DNA of 64,000 bases from Theobroma cacao (Eukaryota; Streptophyta; Magnoliopsida; Malvales; Malvaceae), in contig NC_030855.1 of NCBI RefSeq assembly GCF_000208745.1, positions 16,133,181 through 16,197,180 on the forward strand. The letters are read 5' to 3'. The translations under genes and the position numbers were made by a program. Positions 46,979-58,923 of this stretch are shown here, piece after piece. The notes under the pieces are model-generated. The model was not told the DNA's origin. It made no database searches and saw only the letters and a list, made by a program, of their open reading frames with translations. Every line of letters starts with the position of its first letter. The first letter of the stretch is position 1.

Positions 46979-49900
46979 ATGACTACTAGTGGGTCAAGCT
47001 TGCCAAACCTCGGGCTTGAGAGAAAGGAAACTAGTGTCGGTAAGAGGGTTAAGTCTACTTTTCGGGAACTCATATCTACTCTCAATGCTAGGTTGTCTAG
47101 GGTAAAAGTGACAGTAAGCGAGATGCAAGACTGCCTTGATGTGCAGGAGGAGCACATGGATGAACTCAATGCTTGGGATGAGGAGTTCAAAGGAGAGGTT
47201 CAAGAAATGGTGAGGGAAACCCTTGAGGCAGTGACTGAGAGAAATGCTTAGCTTGAGAGTGTGCTGGAAATCTTAAAGGGTGAAATGGAGGAATTGAGAG
47301 CGTAAGTCCACACGGCAAGAGTCAGAGGTAGCGAAAGGGCTGCCGCAGGACCAGACGTGAGGTTTGAAGTGCCGAAGCTAAGAGAATTCCATGGCCAAAG
47401 AGATGCCAAGGAAATTGATAACTTTCTCTGGGGGCTAGAGCAGTACTTCAAGGCCATTGGTAACGCTATGGATGATTGCCGGATCACCGCGACATCCATG
47501 TATTTGGGAGACACGGCATTGCTTTAGTGAAACAATTGGTGAGATGATAGGCTTAGGGGAATGTTGATGCTCACATAAGCTGACTTTCAGAGTCAGATAT
47601 GCAAGCAATTTTACTCAAAATATGCAATGGACGAGGCTAGGGGTAAGTTGCATAGGTTAGTGCAATGTGGGGAAATTCGGGAATATGTCAAAGAGTTTAA
47701 TGAGCTGGCTCTACAAGTAGGTGATCTTAGGGAAAGAGAGGCTATCTTTGCCTTCATGGATGGCTTGAAGCCATGGGCCAAGTAAGAGCTGCAGAGAAAG
47801 GGCGTGCAGGACCTCACTCAAGTAATGGTAGTGGCTGAGAGTTTAATAGATTATTCTCGGTTAGACAAGGACAAGTTTGTGCCTGCCAAGCCTAGGGATA
47901 AAGGCAAGGACTGGGCAGACAAGGGCAAGTAGCCTAGGGACAAGGATAATGGTGATGGTAAGCCACAGCAATGGTGGAAAGGCAAGGCTACTTGGAAGGG
48001 GAAGCCTTCCAGAAACAAAGAGGACAAGCCTAAGAGCTGTTTCCTATGTGACGGCCTGCATTGGGTTAGAGATTGCCCTAAGCGCTCCAAGTTGGTGGCA
48101 ATCACCTCGAAAAAAGAGCAACAACCGGTTGAGGCAGTCAAGTTAGGTTCAATGCTACTGAGGGTAATGAACAAGACTAGCAGTCTAGCTAAGGGGGTCA
48201 TGTATGCGGATATGATTGTGGCCATTGAACATGTTGAGGCTTTAGTAGACGCGGGTGCTTTCGACTTGTTTGTGTCCGAACAAGGTGCTACCAAGCTAGG
48301 CATTAAGGTCGACATTGCTGAAGGCTGGGTTAAGATTGTAAACTCTAAAAAGGTGTGCACTAAGGGCATTGCAAAGGGGATAGATGTGCAGTTAGGATAA
48401 TGGCATGTGGCTGAGGATATAGAGGTGATCTTGATGGACGATTATGAGGTGGTCATGGGGATCAAATTTTTAGACTGAATTCAGGCTATGCTTGTGCCGC
48501 ATAATGACTGTATATGTCTTTTAGACCAAAAGGGGTAGTGTGTAGTGTCAGTCAGACGAGGGCATGCTTAGTAAACTAAGATGTTGTTTGCCATGCAGTT
48601 AGCTAGGAGCGTGGGCAATGGTGAGCAGACCCTTGTTGCTGTGTTGAGCTTGGAGGATACCTCAAACAACGTGATTGAGGCTCCGACAAAGGTGCTTGAG
48701 GTGCTAGAGGAGTTTCAGGACGTGATGCCTCCCAAGTTATTGAGGCATTTACCTCCCATTCCTAAAGTAGACTGGTGCCAAGGGCTCAACCACAAGCCAA
48801 GGCACCATATAGGATGGCCCTGCTAGAGTTGGTAGAATTTAAAAAGCAGCTTAGGGAGCTGATTGATGCTGGGTTCATCAAGCCATCTAAGTCTCATTTT
48901 GGTGCTCCGATTTTGTTTTAGAAGAAACATGATGGTTCATTATGGCTATGCATAGATTACCAAACTTTGAATAAGCTGACGGTCAAGAACAAATACCCCA
49001 TCCCACTCATAGCCGATTTGTTTGATCAGTTAGGCAGTGCTCGTTGTTTTTTTAAATAGGATCTATGGTTCGGGTATTACCAAGTTTGGCTAGCCATAAA
49101 GGATATAACTAAGACTGCTTGTGTAACTTGGTATGGATTATATGAGTTCTTAGTTATGCCGTTCGGATTGACAAATGCCCCAACAATGTTGTCCACTTTG
49201 ATGAACAAGGTATTACAATCGTTTCTTGATAAATTTGCGATAGTTTACCTTGATGATTTAGTTATCTATAGACATTCTTTGCATGACCATGTTGAACACT
49301 TGAGATTAATTTTAGAGGTTCTTAGATAGCATGAGTTGTGTGTTAAGAAGGAAAAGTGCTATTTTGGGTTACATGAGGTGCTATTTCTAGGGCACATTAT
49401 GGGGGATGCGAAAACCCAGATGGACCCATATAAGGTTAGTGTTATCCTAGAGTGGGAGTCGCCCACCAAGGTGAAAGAGTTGAGGTTTTTTCTAGAGTTG
49501 GCCGACTACTACAGAAGGCTTATTAGGGGATACTCGATCATTACCACACCATTTACAGATATGCTGAAGAAAGGTAGGGTGTGGGTATGGGATTTAGTGA
49601 GCTAGCAAGCATTTGATCAGCTGAAATATGTAGTGTGCTAGTAATTGGTATTGGGGCTACCAGACCATGCTCTGTAGAGGTGCACACAGATGCCAACGAC
49701 TTTGCCATCGGAGGGGTACTGATGCAAGTTGGGTATCCTATTGCTTATGAGAGCCGAAAGTTGAAGATATTGAGCGAAGTAATATGGTTTAGGAGAAGGA
49801 AATGTCGGATGTGGTCCATTGTTTGTGGACATGGAGGCATTATTTGTTGGGGGCTCAGTTTGTGGTTCGGATCAATAATGTGGCCAAGCCTTGCTTCCAA

Positions 49901-50746
49901 AGTTAGAAAAAGCTAAGCCCAAAGCAAGCTAGATGGCAGGACTTCTTGGCTGAATTTGACTATGTGTTGGAATACAAGCTGGGCGAGAGTAATTTAGTGG
50001 CCAATGCACTGAGACGAAGGCCACACTAGTTGCCATTAGTGAGGTACAGGCAGAGCTGCTACCTCGCATCTAGAAAAGCATGAGACATGACCTTACCGTG
50101 CAATCTATCTTGGAGAGTGCCACGGTAGGCAAGACCAGACGGTCCTAGGTGAGTGGCGAGCTTGTGTATGCCAAGGGCAATAGACTCTATGTATCGCAAC
50201 ATGGCAGACTGCGAAAATTGCTATTAAAAGAGTGCCATGATAGCCGTTGGGCAAGGCATCTAAGGTAAATCGGACCATAACACCATTGAGTGCTGACTAC
50301 TATTGGCCGAGAATGGCTAAAGATGTTGAGGGATATGTCCAAACTTGTCTAGTGTGTCAATAAGACAAGGTTGAGCAGCAGAGGCCTAGATGTCTACTCA
50401 GCCCATTGCTGATGCCAGAGAAACCTTGGGACAGTGGTAGTATGGATTTCATCATGGGGCTGCCTAAGGTAGATCGGTTCAACAATATTATGGTGGTAGT
50501 AGACAAGTTCTCTAAGTATGCTACCTTCATATTGACTACCAAAGAATGTCCCACTAAGGAAGTTGCTAAGTTATTCCTGAGGCATGTTGTGAAATATTGG
50601 GGGATGCCTCGAACTGTAATTAGTGATCGGGATGGCTGATTCACCGAAAAGTTTTGGACAGAGCTGTTTAGATTGTTGGGGTCAAAACTATGCTTTTTCA
50701 CCAACAACCACCTACAGACCGATGGGTAGACAGAGCTGGTGGATGC
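46979..50746 (+). pseudogene. Chromovirus gag-pol, first part (gag to mid-integrase)
   Basis: Starts MTTSGSSLPNLGLERKET at 46,979. A coiled-coil-like N-terminus is followed by the gag core (VPKLREFHGQRDAKEIDNFL, FYSKYAMDEARGKLHRL) and the zinc knuckle CFLCDGLHWVRDC (about 48,040-48,080). The protease reads ALVDAGAFDLFVSEQGA, with T changed to A in DTGA. RT runs from about 48,840 ([18 protein letters not shown]) with the intact catalytic box YLDD at 49,246-49,257. RNase H is at 49,680 (VEVHTDANDFAIGGVL). The integrase core contains WDSGSMDFIMGLPKVDRFNN and ISDRDG. More than a dozen stops and several frameshifts are present. It is cut at 50,746 by the GATGC-flanked insertion. Confidence 0.9.
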
Positions 50747-51363
50747 TGTCATGACCCAAATTTCGGGCCATGACTGGTGCAAGGGCCCAATGGACGTAGT
50801 CCACTAGGCCCAAGCAAGCCTATCTATTTATCCTACTCATCATTCCATCAACTATTGCTAAGTCACATTTTATAACTTTAAAACAAAATAGTGATAGACA
50901 TTGCCAATTCGTATCGGCATTACTTATTTAAAATATACATACATTGTCTACAACATGTATTCCAATAATTTACATTAAGTTGTCTATACATATCAAAAGG
51001 AGACTTGATGTCCAGCGGAGAAACTCGACGAATGTACAGCTGCTGAATGCCGAGACACCTACCAATAGTTGAGTCTACAAGGGCACCTCGACCTAGTTAC
51101 CAACTACCTCGTGATCTGAAAACAGTGAGTATAAATCTAGTGAGTGAACAAGGAAGGGAACAAGCATACCATAAGGAATGTTTAACGAAATCATGATACA
51201 TTCTTTTTTTTCAAAACAATGCAATTTGTTTTTGTTCTTATTAAAATCCTCTCATTGAACCCTTAAATGATTAATCATTTGAAAATCATGAATCCATACG
51301 AAACGAAAGTTTTGAAAAAAATGAAAGCTTCAGTGATACACAAGCAAGTCAAATGAGACAATG

Positions 51364-51790
51364 AATCTTCACTACAGCAGAAAGGCATTCGCTGCAACGA
51401 GAATGAATTTTCACTACAGCGATGTTGGGATTTAAGTTATTAGCAGAACTAGGGTTTCTCAACTGGCTGAGGGTTTCTCATCAAACCTCCTCAATTTGAA
51501 CTTAAATCATTTATTCCGTAATATTGGGAGTCCATGCTCAAATATGGTAGCAAAGAAGTGGAAAATAGGGCAACAATTTGACAAGATGGGAGACAAATTA
51601 GAAGGTTTTTGGCTGCAGCGAGAATGAATCTCGCTATAGCGAAATTTCTACTCCAAGACAAAAACTTTCTCTCTACAGCGATATTCATTCTCGCCGCAGC
51701 GAGAATGCTACAGCATTTTCTCGCTGCAGTGAGTTTCCGGCTAGCCACTCTCCAGAAACCTGAGAGTTTCTCGCTGTAGCGAGAAACAGG
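51364..51790. repeat. Cluster of TCGCTGCAGCGA-type palindromes
   Basis: About eight occurrences of CTCGCTGCAGCGAG and one- or two-base variants (for example TCGCTATAGCGA, TCGCTGTAGCGAG, TCGCCGCAGCGAG), often followed by AATGAAT or AATGCTAC. Confidence 0.75.
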
Positions 51791-52028
51791 GCACCAAAGG
51801 AAAATTTCACTTACTTCTTAAAGAAAACCACCCTACTGAAATATCCAAAACCAATATGAAACACATAATAATTTCTCAAAGTTTAACATACCAAATTTCA
51901 CATGCATTACATTCATATACCATTACTCATAAATTTCCTATAACACACATAATTACATATGTATATATATATACATATGCTCATCATCATCATGCACACC
52001 ATCCCATCATCATCATGCACACCGTCTC

Positions 52029-52155
52029 ATCATCACCAGCTCATGCGCACTCCCTACTCGCACATGGCTGGGTCATCACTGAGTTATGCGTACTCCCTAC
52101 TCGCACATAACCAAGTCATCATCGGCCTATGCGCACTCCCTACTCGCACATAGCC
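52029..52155. repeat. Three tandem copies of a ~43 bp unit
   Basis: The core GCGCACTCCCTACTCGCACA recurs three times, with a CATCATCATGCACACC repeat just before it (51,979-52,028). Confidence 0.8.
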
Positions 52156-53214
52156 GAGTCAATATAATTACACAACAATATATTCCTACATACATATATA
52201 TCAACACAATGTAGCAGTATAGGAATCCATAATAGCCACATATCACAACATAAACCATTTCTCAAGAGCTTGTTCCCAAGGCACTCCTTTTTAAGAAAAG
52301 TTGTATAAAATCATTCAAACACTTTGTACAAAACAGTCACATTCCCAAAATAGTTTTGATAGACAGTCCACTCACCGGTTGATTGTAGAGCCTTTAGCTG
52401 ACTCTAATTCCCTTAATGATCCAATTGGGGTGATGGGGCTTCGTTAGAACCTAGAATCACATTAGCATCAGCTATAGGCCAATTCACATACTATAAACCA
52501 TAAAAGCTATCTCTTAGCTAGCTTTCAATTGCCACTTTAAATGGCTATCTATGTTCACTATCTAAATCACTATAAAATGAATGAATATCCTCAACAATAA
52601 AACAGCTCATAATTACAAGCCATTATCCACAACTAAAAATCAAGCTTAGTTAATCACTCACCCTAGGGTTTCTTTGTAGTTGAATTCTCTTCCAATAGCT
52701 TCCACACAAAAGAGGTAATTCTATCTTTCTCTCTTTAAAATGCCCAACTAGTGAGAGAAAGTATAGAAATAAGATTTTTTCAAGGGTTTTAAGGAGAGAG
52801 AGTGGAAGAATACAAGGGTTTTAGTCATAAGGGCACAAAGGTATGAAAACTAGAGTTAGAGAGAGAAAATCATGCAAGCTCCATATCAAGCTTCCATGGA
52901 GGTTGGAAGCAACGTGAAAGAGAAGAAAGGGGAAGAGGAAGAAGCTGCTGGAAAATGGGAGAAGAAGATATTGGAAGAAAGATATTTATAGCCCAAGCTT
53001 ATCCATTCCATTGAAATTACGAAAATACCCTTGACTAGGTAGCAATCTTTTTACTCTTTTAACACTGAGACCAAGTCCATAATGGTCTAGACATGCTCGG
53101 GGTTTGTAAAACTTTAAAAAATTTGACTCGGGGTGCAAAATGACCATTTTACCCATATTATGAAAATTATTGTCACTTCTAGTTTTCTTCATGTTTTCAT
53201 CATTACACATCATT

Positions 53215-56200
53215 TGTCACGACCCGGAACCTCCCTCAGGCCCATGACAATCGCCGCAACGTCCCTGATTGACACTCATTATCCAGAATGCCAACCAGAA
53301 CCCCGCAAGGCTTACATATCAGTTTCTTTCCTTTCCTATGAGCAATCCTTGTTAAATATCTAGTTTTTAGAGAATATACACTATTTTAGATAAAAAAAAT
53401 CAAAATAAAATTTTCGCCACACAGGGGTATTTTGGTCATTTTTTTTTCAAAAATTTCAAAACTGGCTAAAACGTAATATACAAGTACAAAACACATAATT
53501 CATATTCAAAATGAGTTTAAAAGTCTAAAATCTTCATTTAAAACGAAATTACGGTTATTTGAATATAATAAGAAAATAAAAGAAATATTAAGGAAAATAT
53601 TCTATTTTCTTATAAAACAATATTTATAGAGTTATACGTGAATAATTTGTATAGCGTAAAAGCTAAATAAATTTATACATACTGAAATACAGTAAGCCAA
53701 AATATTTAATTTAATTTACAATAACAAGAGGGCCCCCGAATAAACAAAAGTAAAGAGGACTGTGAACCTACGGTTTGGAAAATGCAGATCCAATGGTAGT
53801 CCTCGATGAGATCAGCTATCTACAGTCTATACTGAACCTGAAATGGGTGGAAAGGAGTTGGGTGAGATTTTGCAATCCCAATGAGTAAACAGACATTATC
53901 ATAAATATCTAAAGGCGAGTAAAATGGAGGCAAGTTTAAACAACAAATTTCAACCCATTTCATAATGTTTTCAATTTATTTCTTAAACCATAAAATATTT
54001 GTAATTTACCAAAACAGTTGTTAAGGCTTATGTCTTTTATTAAAACAAGGCTCAAGCCAAAACTAATCCTCGGGGATACCTTGGCCGAGGCATCTAACCG
54101 AGTCCGCCAAGGGTGTTAAAATATTCACACGTGAAACACATTTTTATTTTTAAAACCAGCCGTTCCTTGGCGTTGGCCGAGTTACACATTCACGTGGGGG
54201 TTCGACGTGAAGTGAGCTCTAATACTACCCCGGGAGTTACCCTCCTCGCCTCTACAACCGGAGTAACTATATAACTGGGTTTACCGTGCCCCTCTAATAG
54301 GCAGTCCACGGAAACCCGTCACTGCAGTGACTAACCCACCAATTTTAATAAAATTTCGACAGTATAACGTGGCTTTTATTTATTTATCCAGCCTGCATAG
54401 TAAAAACAACTTACATAAATTTCCCAATGCACTCACAAAATATAGCCACATATACTCATTTCTCATAAGCCATTCCTAGGAAAATATATATTTTTCAAGT
54501 CAATTTGCAGCCTCCAATTACTCAATTTCATAATCAATACAATATATTTTTATTTGTCACATTTATTCCTAAAACATCAAAAATCCCGTTTTAATCTCGT
54601 TTTCATTTCATAAAATACATAAAGGGCATTTAAAAATAAACTCTAGATAATTTACAATAATAATAAGTTTACTCACCGTTTGTACAAACTAAAAGCTTTC
54701 TAAGCGCCCCGATCACTACTCGTCGGGTACGACTTCTTTGCCTTTTCCGGAAGGCTCTCCTCCTAGACACATTACAAAAATTTACACAATTCATCACATT
54801 GATGCTAAATCACTATATAATTAACTTAAATCCTATACTAATGCATGGTATGAAATGCAATAGCCTAAAACGGCTTAAACGCGGTATTAACCTATTTTTG
54901 GCACTTTGCCCGATAAATTGCTAACGCGCTCCATTTTAGCTCTAAATCATCCCATTCTCTCTCCAACATTTCTAACCATTAAATATCAGCCAATAACCTT
55001 CTAAAAACAACAAAATCAGCTCACTCCCTTCCTTGGAAAATTCGGCCAAAAATGGGACATTAACTCGGTTAATTTTCTACTTTGTTTTTCTATCACGTTT
55101 AATCGTTTTTCATCATTTTCTCTTCATTTTCCTTAGAATAAAATCAATTCATCATCATTGTACAGCATTGAGCATCCAGCCAAGAGTGGGTATTGTGAAA
55201 ATTTAATGATTTCTTGCCCAATTTAATTTCTAAACACATTTAACTAACTAAAACTATCAATTTAACTAAAAATCAAAACCTAAAAATTTCAATTTCTCTC
55301 CCCTAGAATTTCGTCCAGCCCTTGATATCACTTTTTGATCTCTCTCCTCAAGCATGATAAATGGAAATAAAGGCATAGGAAAGGTAGAAATCAAGCTAAA
55401 ATCGAAAAATCTTACCGTTAGACGCGTAAACGGGCGAAAAACGCGAATTTCCCTTTGAATTTTCTTGTTTCTCTTTGGTTTTTCTTTTTTTCTTCCTTTC
55501 CTCTCTATTTCCTCTCTTGTTCTTCCTTATGGCCGGCCAGCACTCAAAATTTGGGTTTAAATGGGCTGACTTTTTATTAAAATAATATTATTTCAGTAAA
55601 AAAATGCCACATGTCACTTTCCCATTAGCCCATTTTTAAAATTTCATCCATTTGTTTTCAAATTTTCACCATACACTTGTCTCATATATTCATAGCTTAG
55701 ATAAAATTCTCAGACTCATCCAAAGTCTCGGTGGAGTAATTTTTGAAATTTACACTTTTACCCCCGTAAAAGTGAAAAATTACATTTTTGCCCCAAAAAT
55801 TGAAAAATTGCCCATAGACATATTTTTCATCCCTTATACTCATACCATTCTCCAATTTGTCAAATTTAATCTAAATTCTCTCAAAATCTCAAATTTTATC
55901 CGTGGGTGGCAACATTACGATTTTGCCCCCACACTCCAAAAATCACCAGAATTAAACTTTTTCACTTCCTATCATTAAATTATACTCCAAATAGTTAATC
56001 TTGGTCAAAAAATTTCACTCCATGATCAAATTATTATCTTAGGTGGCAAAATGATGATTTTGCCCTTAAACATCAAAATTTCCAATTTTACCCCAAATGA
56101 ACCCTCGAACTCCGAACAATCATTTTTGTCATTCCTGGACTATAAAATATTAAATTTCATCATGCAATTCCTATTTGAACTAGTTCGAGGTTAAATCAAT

Positions 56201-56469
56201 TCAAGTGTACCATTAGGTACAATACCGAGTTTCGTCTATTCTTAGGTGCTTTTCCTAGCATAATAACATACTACTCAGTGCATGTATGTCATGACATGTA
56301 TTTATAGGGTCGGATTTTACATTATTTATGAGGTCTTATGCCTATTTAGACCTTAAAATATCCTAAAACTTTCTTCTGGGAGCTCATTAAAGAAAATGAT
56401 GAAACTACCCCTAACATGTGTTATTGTGTCTATACCTAGTTACGAGCCTATAGAGGTCAAGGTCTCACA
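53215..56469. repeat. Inner LTR-like repeat starting TGTCACGACCCGG
   Basis: The start resembles, but differs from, the outer start at 50,747. The body has the same layout as the preceding segment (a block containing ACTCACCGTTTG at 54,672, then long stretches of short T- and C-rich words). No ORF is recognisable. The right end may coincide with the outer end or lie before it. Confidence 0.45.
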
Positions 56470-56474
56470 GATGC

Positions 56475-57180
56475 ACTGCTAGAGCGCTATCTGAGGCACT
56501 TTGTGCGAAGTAGATAGACCGACTGGTCGAGGTGGCTTGACATGGTCCAATTCTTGCACAACCTGCAACGTAGCGAGTCTATTAGCTAAAGTCCGTTTGA
56601 GATTATGACAAGACAGCAGCCACACACGCCTAGTGCCATTGCTGTAGGTTATACCAGTCCAACATTAGGTGCTTATAGAACTGCCAAGGGCTAACAAGAG
56701 TAGTGTGACTTGGCCTAGGCTTGTCTCCATAAAGTTGCTAAGAGGGTAAAGCAGTGGGCATATCAGACTAGATGGGAGGCTTATTTTAGTGTGGGGGATA
56801 TGGTAATGGTCAAGTTACATTTTGTTTTGAAGAACAAGGGCTTGCACAAGAGCCTTGTTCGAAGGTATGAGGGGTCGTATCGGGTGGTTAAGAAGATAGA
56901 CAAGGTGACTTACAAGGGACATGCTGCCCAAGCTAAAAATGCAGCCAGTATTCCACATCAGTATGTTGAAGCCTAACCATGGTGATGAGAGAGACCTTAG
57001 CTGAGGGGTGAGCCACCGGGCTTTATTAGGTGTACGGGTAGCATATGACAGGGAGGTGGCAAAGGTGTTGGCTAATAACGTATTCAAACGACAGCACCAC
57101 ATGTCCCAACATGAGTACCTTGTGAAGTGGAAGGGACTACTTGAGAGTGAAGCCAATTGGGAGTTTTTGAAAAACTTATG
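56475..57180 (+). pseudogene. Chromovirus integrase end and chromodomain
   Basis: Integrase continues after the insertion (LLERYLRHFVRS, then PFEIMTRQQPHTP), followed by the GPY/F-like module (VGDMVMVKLHFVLKNKGLHK, RRYEGSYRVVKKIDKVTYK). After frame changes the C-terminal chromodomain is readable at about 57,032-57,168 (HEYLVKWKGLLESEANWEFL). The chromodomain places the element among chromoviruses. Stops between modules make it non-functional. Confidence 0.85.
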
Positions 57181-57248
57181 ACAATTCTAGATCGGATCGA
57201 TGCCTTCCACACAGCAGCAAGGATGTTGCCAGCTTAGGTAGGGGAGGG

Positions 57249-58006
57249 TGTCACGAACCACAGTTTAGAGCATTAAATGAGGCCTTGGGGTGTTTCGGAG
57301 TGTCAACATATGGGGAAGTATTGTTGGGAGAGAACCCCTGCTTGGTAGCATGGGGCAAATGCAAGTTGCACAAGAGGAGCGCACATCACTAGCACTTGGG
57401 TGAGCCAGCCTGCACAACGCCAGGGTAGAATGCTTGTGGGTTGCCCAAAAACTGGACCGGCCTACCATTGTAGCCCTTATAATGGCCAGAATTGCCTGTA
57501 TTCAAATTGTCCTGCTTAAAACTGTCTTGTATAGCCTTTTGAATCTTAAGGGGAATTTTGGCTATAAATAGCCATTGTAAATCACTTGTACAATAGATGA
57601 CTTAATGAATACAAGATTTTCACTCTCAAATACTCTCTAGTTCTCTTTTTTCCTCTTTTTTCTTCAATCTTCTACCTCATGCTTGTTTACTGGCCTAAGG
57701 CCTTGTGCTGTTGAGTGTGTGCTTGCTTGCTAGCCTGAGGCTTGGTGCTGTTGTGTGGGTGTGCTGTGAGCCTACTGGCTTAAAGCCTTGTGTTGCTGGC
57801 TGTGCATGCCAAGTGCTTGTTGGGCAGAAGCCTAGTGCTAAGGTAGGTGTGCTTGCATTAAATATTGCATGTTGTGTGCTTCTTGGTCTTTGTGGCCTTA
57901 AAGATCAGTTGGTAGGCATACCTTAGGCTGACTTGGGTTCCGAAATCGAGCTAAAGGTGAATCCAAGGTCGCATGGTGAGGTGGTCTAAAAAACCACCAC
58001 ATGACA
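57249..58006 (+). repeat. Right LTR of the chromovirus
   Basis: 758 bp, starting TGTCACGAACCACAG after the tract GGGGAGGG and ending CACATGACA. Confidence 0.87.
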
Positions 58007-58226
58007 CTTGCACATCCTTCAATATCAAAAATTCAATTAATTAGAGGCTGAAATGAGGGATTTTAATAAGAAATTGATTGAAATTACACAAATGATAAAT
58101 GTCATTACATAAATTAAATTATTACTACTAAACATAAAATTACTTATGAATTACTTAAACTAGAGGACTTAGCTCAATTTTAGGTTTCAAAGATGCATAA
58201 GATAACTCTATGTAATAGAGTTATCA

Positions 58227-58575
58227 GATGGCGCAAAGAATGAGAAGGAATGTTTGTACGTTCTCTAATAACAAAAATCAAAGGTATAGATAGTATATAT
58301 ACATGTATTTCAGCTAACGAGAAAGATAAAAAAAGGGTTTAATTAATTTCAGCTTTAACTAAAACCCTAACATTTAAATACGTAAACAACTTTTTCAACG
58401 ATCATTGCACGCGTTTCTTGATTAAATGAAACTGTGCGTTCTATTTCTTCTTTCTTGTCTAGTCTTCTTCTGTATCCAACCTCCTGCATTTCTCATCTCT
58501 TCTTCAATTTGGGATCTCTGTTTCCCTTTATTTTTCTCATCTTCCTGAACTTATTTATCAATACATTGTTTGACA
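58227..58575 (-). repeat. Right fragment of the split 5' LTR of copia
   Basis: Continues the LTR that stops at 36,824. It begins with GATGG, the second copy of the inner target duplication, and ends TTTGACA before AACCC and the resumed thionin-like gene 2. Confidence 0.85.
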
Positions 58576-58923
58576 AACCCAACTACCTCCCAAAAGCCCT
58601 TGTGATGCGCAATGTGCTATAAGATACTCCAAGGAGGAAAAATTCAAGGGTTTTATAATTTTTGTTACAGAATTTTGTAGTCAAAGATGCAAGGATATTC
58701 CTTTAGGGTTGCTCTATGATTACACTAATAACAAGTTTTTATTTTTGGTACGAATGTCTGCCTTTCTTTTGGCCCTTTTATTATATTTCTCCAAATATTA
58801 GAATAACATCTATTTTGTAATGACTGTGTTTGTGGTGGGCAGATGATAGAGAGCTATAAAAATGCTTGTTACAATTATTGCTTAAAAAAGGCAAGAATTT
58901 ATGCTATTGATGATCCTTATTGA

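Larger units (their letters stand above)
50747..56469. mobile_element. 5.7 kb LTR-type insertion in the chromovirus integrase
   Basis: It starts TGTCATGACCC at 50,747 and ends GTCTCACA at 56,469, with a perfect duplication, GATGC, at 50,742-50,746 and 56,470-56,474. Integrase reading resumes at once on the far side. No coding sequence is recognisable. A second, related start, TGTCACGACCCGG, at 53,215 suggests that another LTR of the same superfamily is nested inside or joined to it. I could not place the inner right boundary. Most likely solo LTRs. Confidence 0.75.
46035..58006 (+). mobile_element. Chromodomain-containing Ty3/gypsy element (chromovirus)
   Basis: LTRs 46,035-46,837 and 57,249-58,006 run from TGTCACGAACC (first copy CGTCATGGACC) to CACATGACA. 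The primer site TGGTATCAGAGC is at 46,839-46,850 and the polypurine tract GGGGAGGG directly precedes 57,249. Gag, protease, RT, RNase H, integrase and a chromodomain are all recognisable but broken. Flanks are CTTTA and CTTGC, so the target duplication is not preserved or the left end is off by a few bases. The interval includes a 5.7 kb insertion. Confidence 0.87.
36825..58226 (-). mobile_element. Athila-type solo LTR in reverse, itself split by two later elements
   Basis: The insertion begins TGTTGCTTGC at 36,825 and ends GTTATCA at 58,226, flanked by GACGG (36,820-36,824) and GATGG (58,227-58,231). Its own sequence is only 36,825-37,790, 45,600-46,034 and 58,007-58,226, about 1.6 kb, with no coding sequence. 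On the minus strand it starts TGATAACTCTATTACATAG, very like the LTR start of the Athila-like element at 37,791 (TGATAACTCTATGATATAG), and ends in AACA like it. A solo LTR formed by recombination is the simplest reading. Confidence 0.7.
31697..58575 (-). mobile_element. Copia element in reverse, the outermost layer of the nest
   Basis: A perfect duplication, AACCC, lies at 31,692-31,696 and 58,576-58,580. The element itself occupies 31,697-36,824 and 58,232-58,575. The middle is later insertions inside its right (5') LTR. Minus-strand order: 5' LTR, primer site at 36,793-36,804 (TGATATTAGAGC, two changes from canonical), gag, protease, integrase, RT, RNase H, polypurine tract TTGAGGGGGAG (near 32,078-32,095), 3' LTR. 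Confidence 0.88.
31471..58923 (+). pseudogene. Thionin-like gene 2, split by a 26.9 kb retrotransposon nest
   Basis: The left part, 31,471-31,696, starts at an ATG and encodes a decayed hydrophobic leader (HIIVMSIININMPVLVEARG) and a spacer. It has an in-frame TAA at 31,612-31,614, then reads on from an ATG at 31,618 to a Pro-rich end (EAPLSPK). The right part, 58,581-58,747, continues in the same frame when one AACCC copy is discounted: a Pro-rich stretch, a first cysteine block (CDAQC, third Cys changed to Tyr), a CSQRC pair, then a donor at 58,748. The last exon, 58,843-58,923, matches the last exon of gene 1 (IESYKNACYNYC) and ends in a stop. It is a paralogue of gene 1 with fewer cysteines, one nonsense codon and a large insertion. 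Non-functional as it stands. Confidence 0.75.

Noticed and set aside
46979..57180. Possible active chromovirus because YLDD and the chromodomain are intact
   Set aside because: Many stops, frameshifts and a 5.7 kb insertion in integrase; it is dead.
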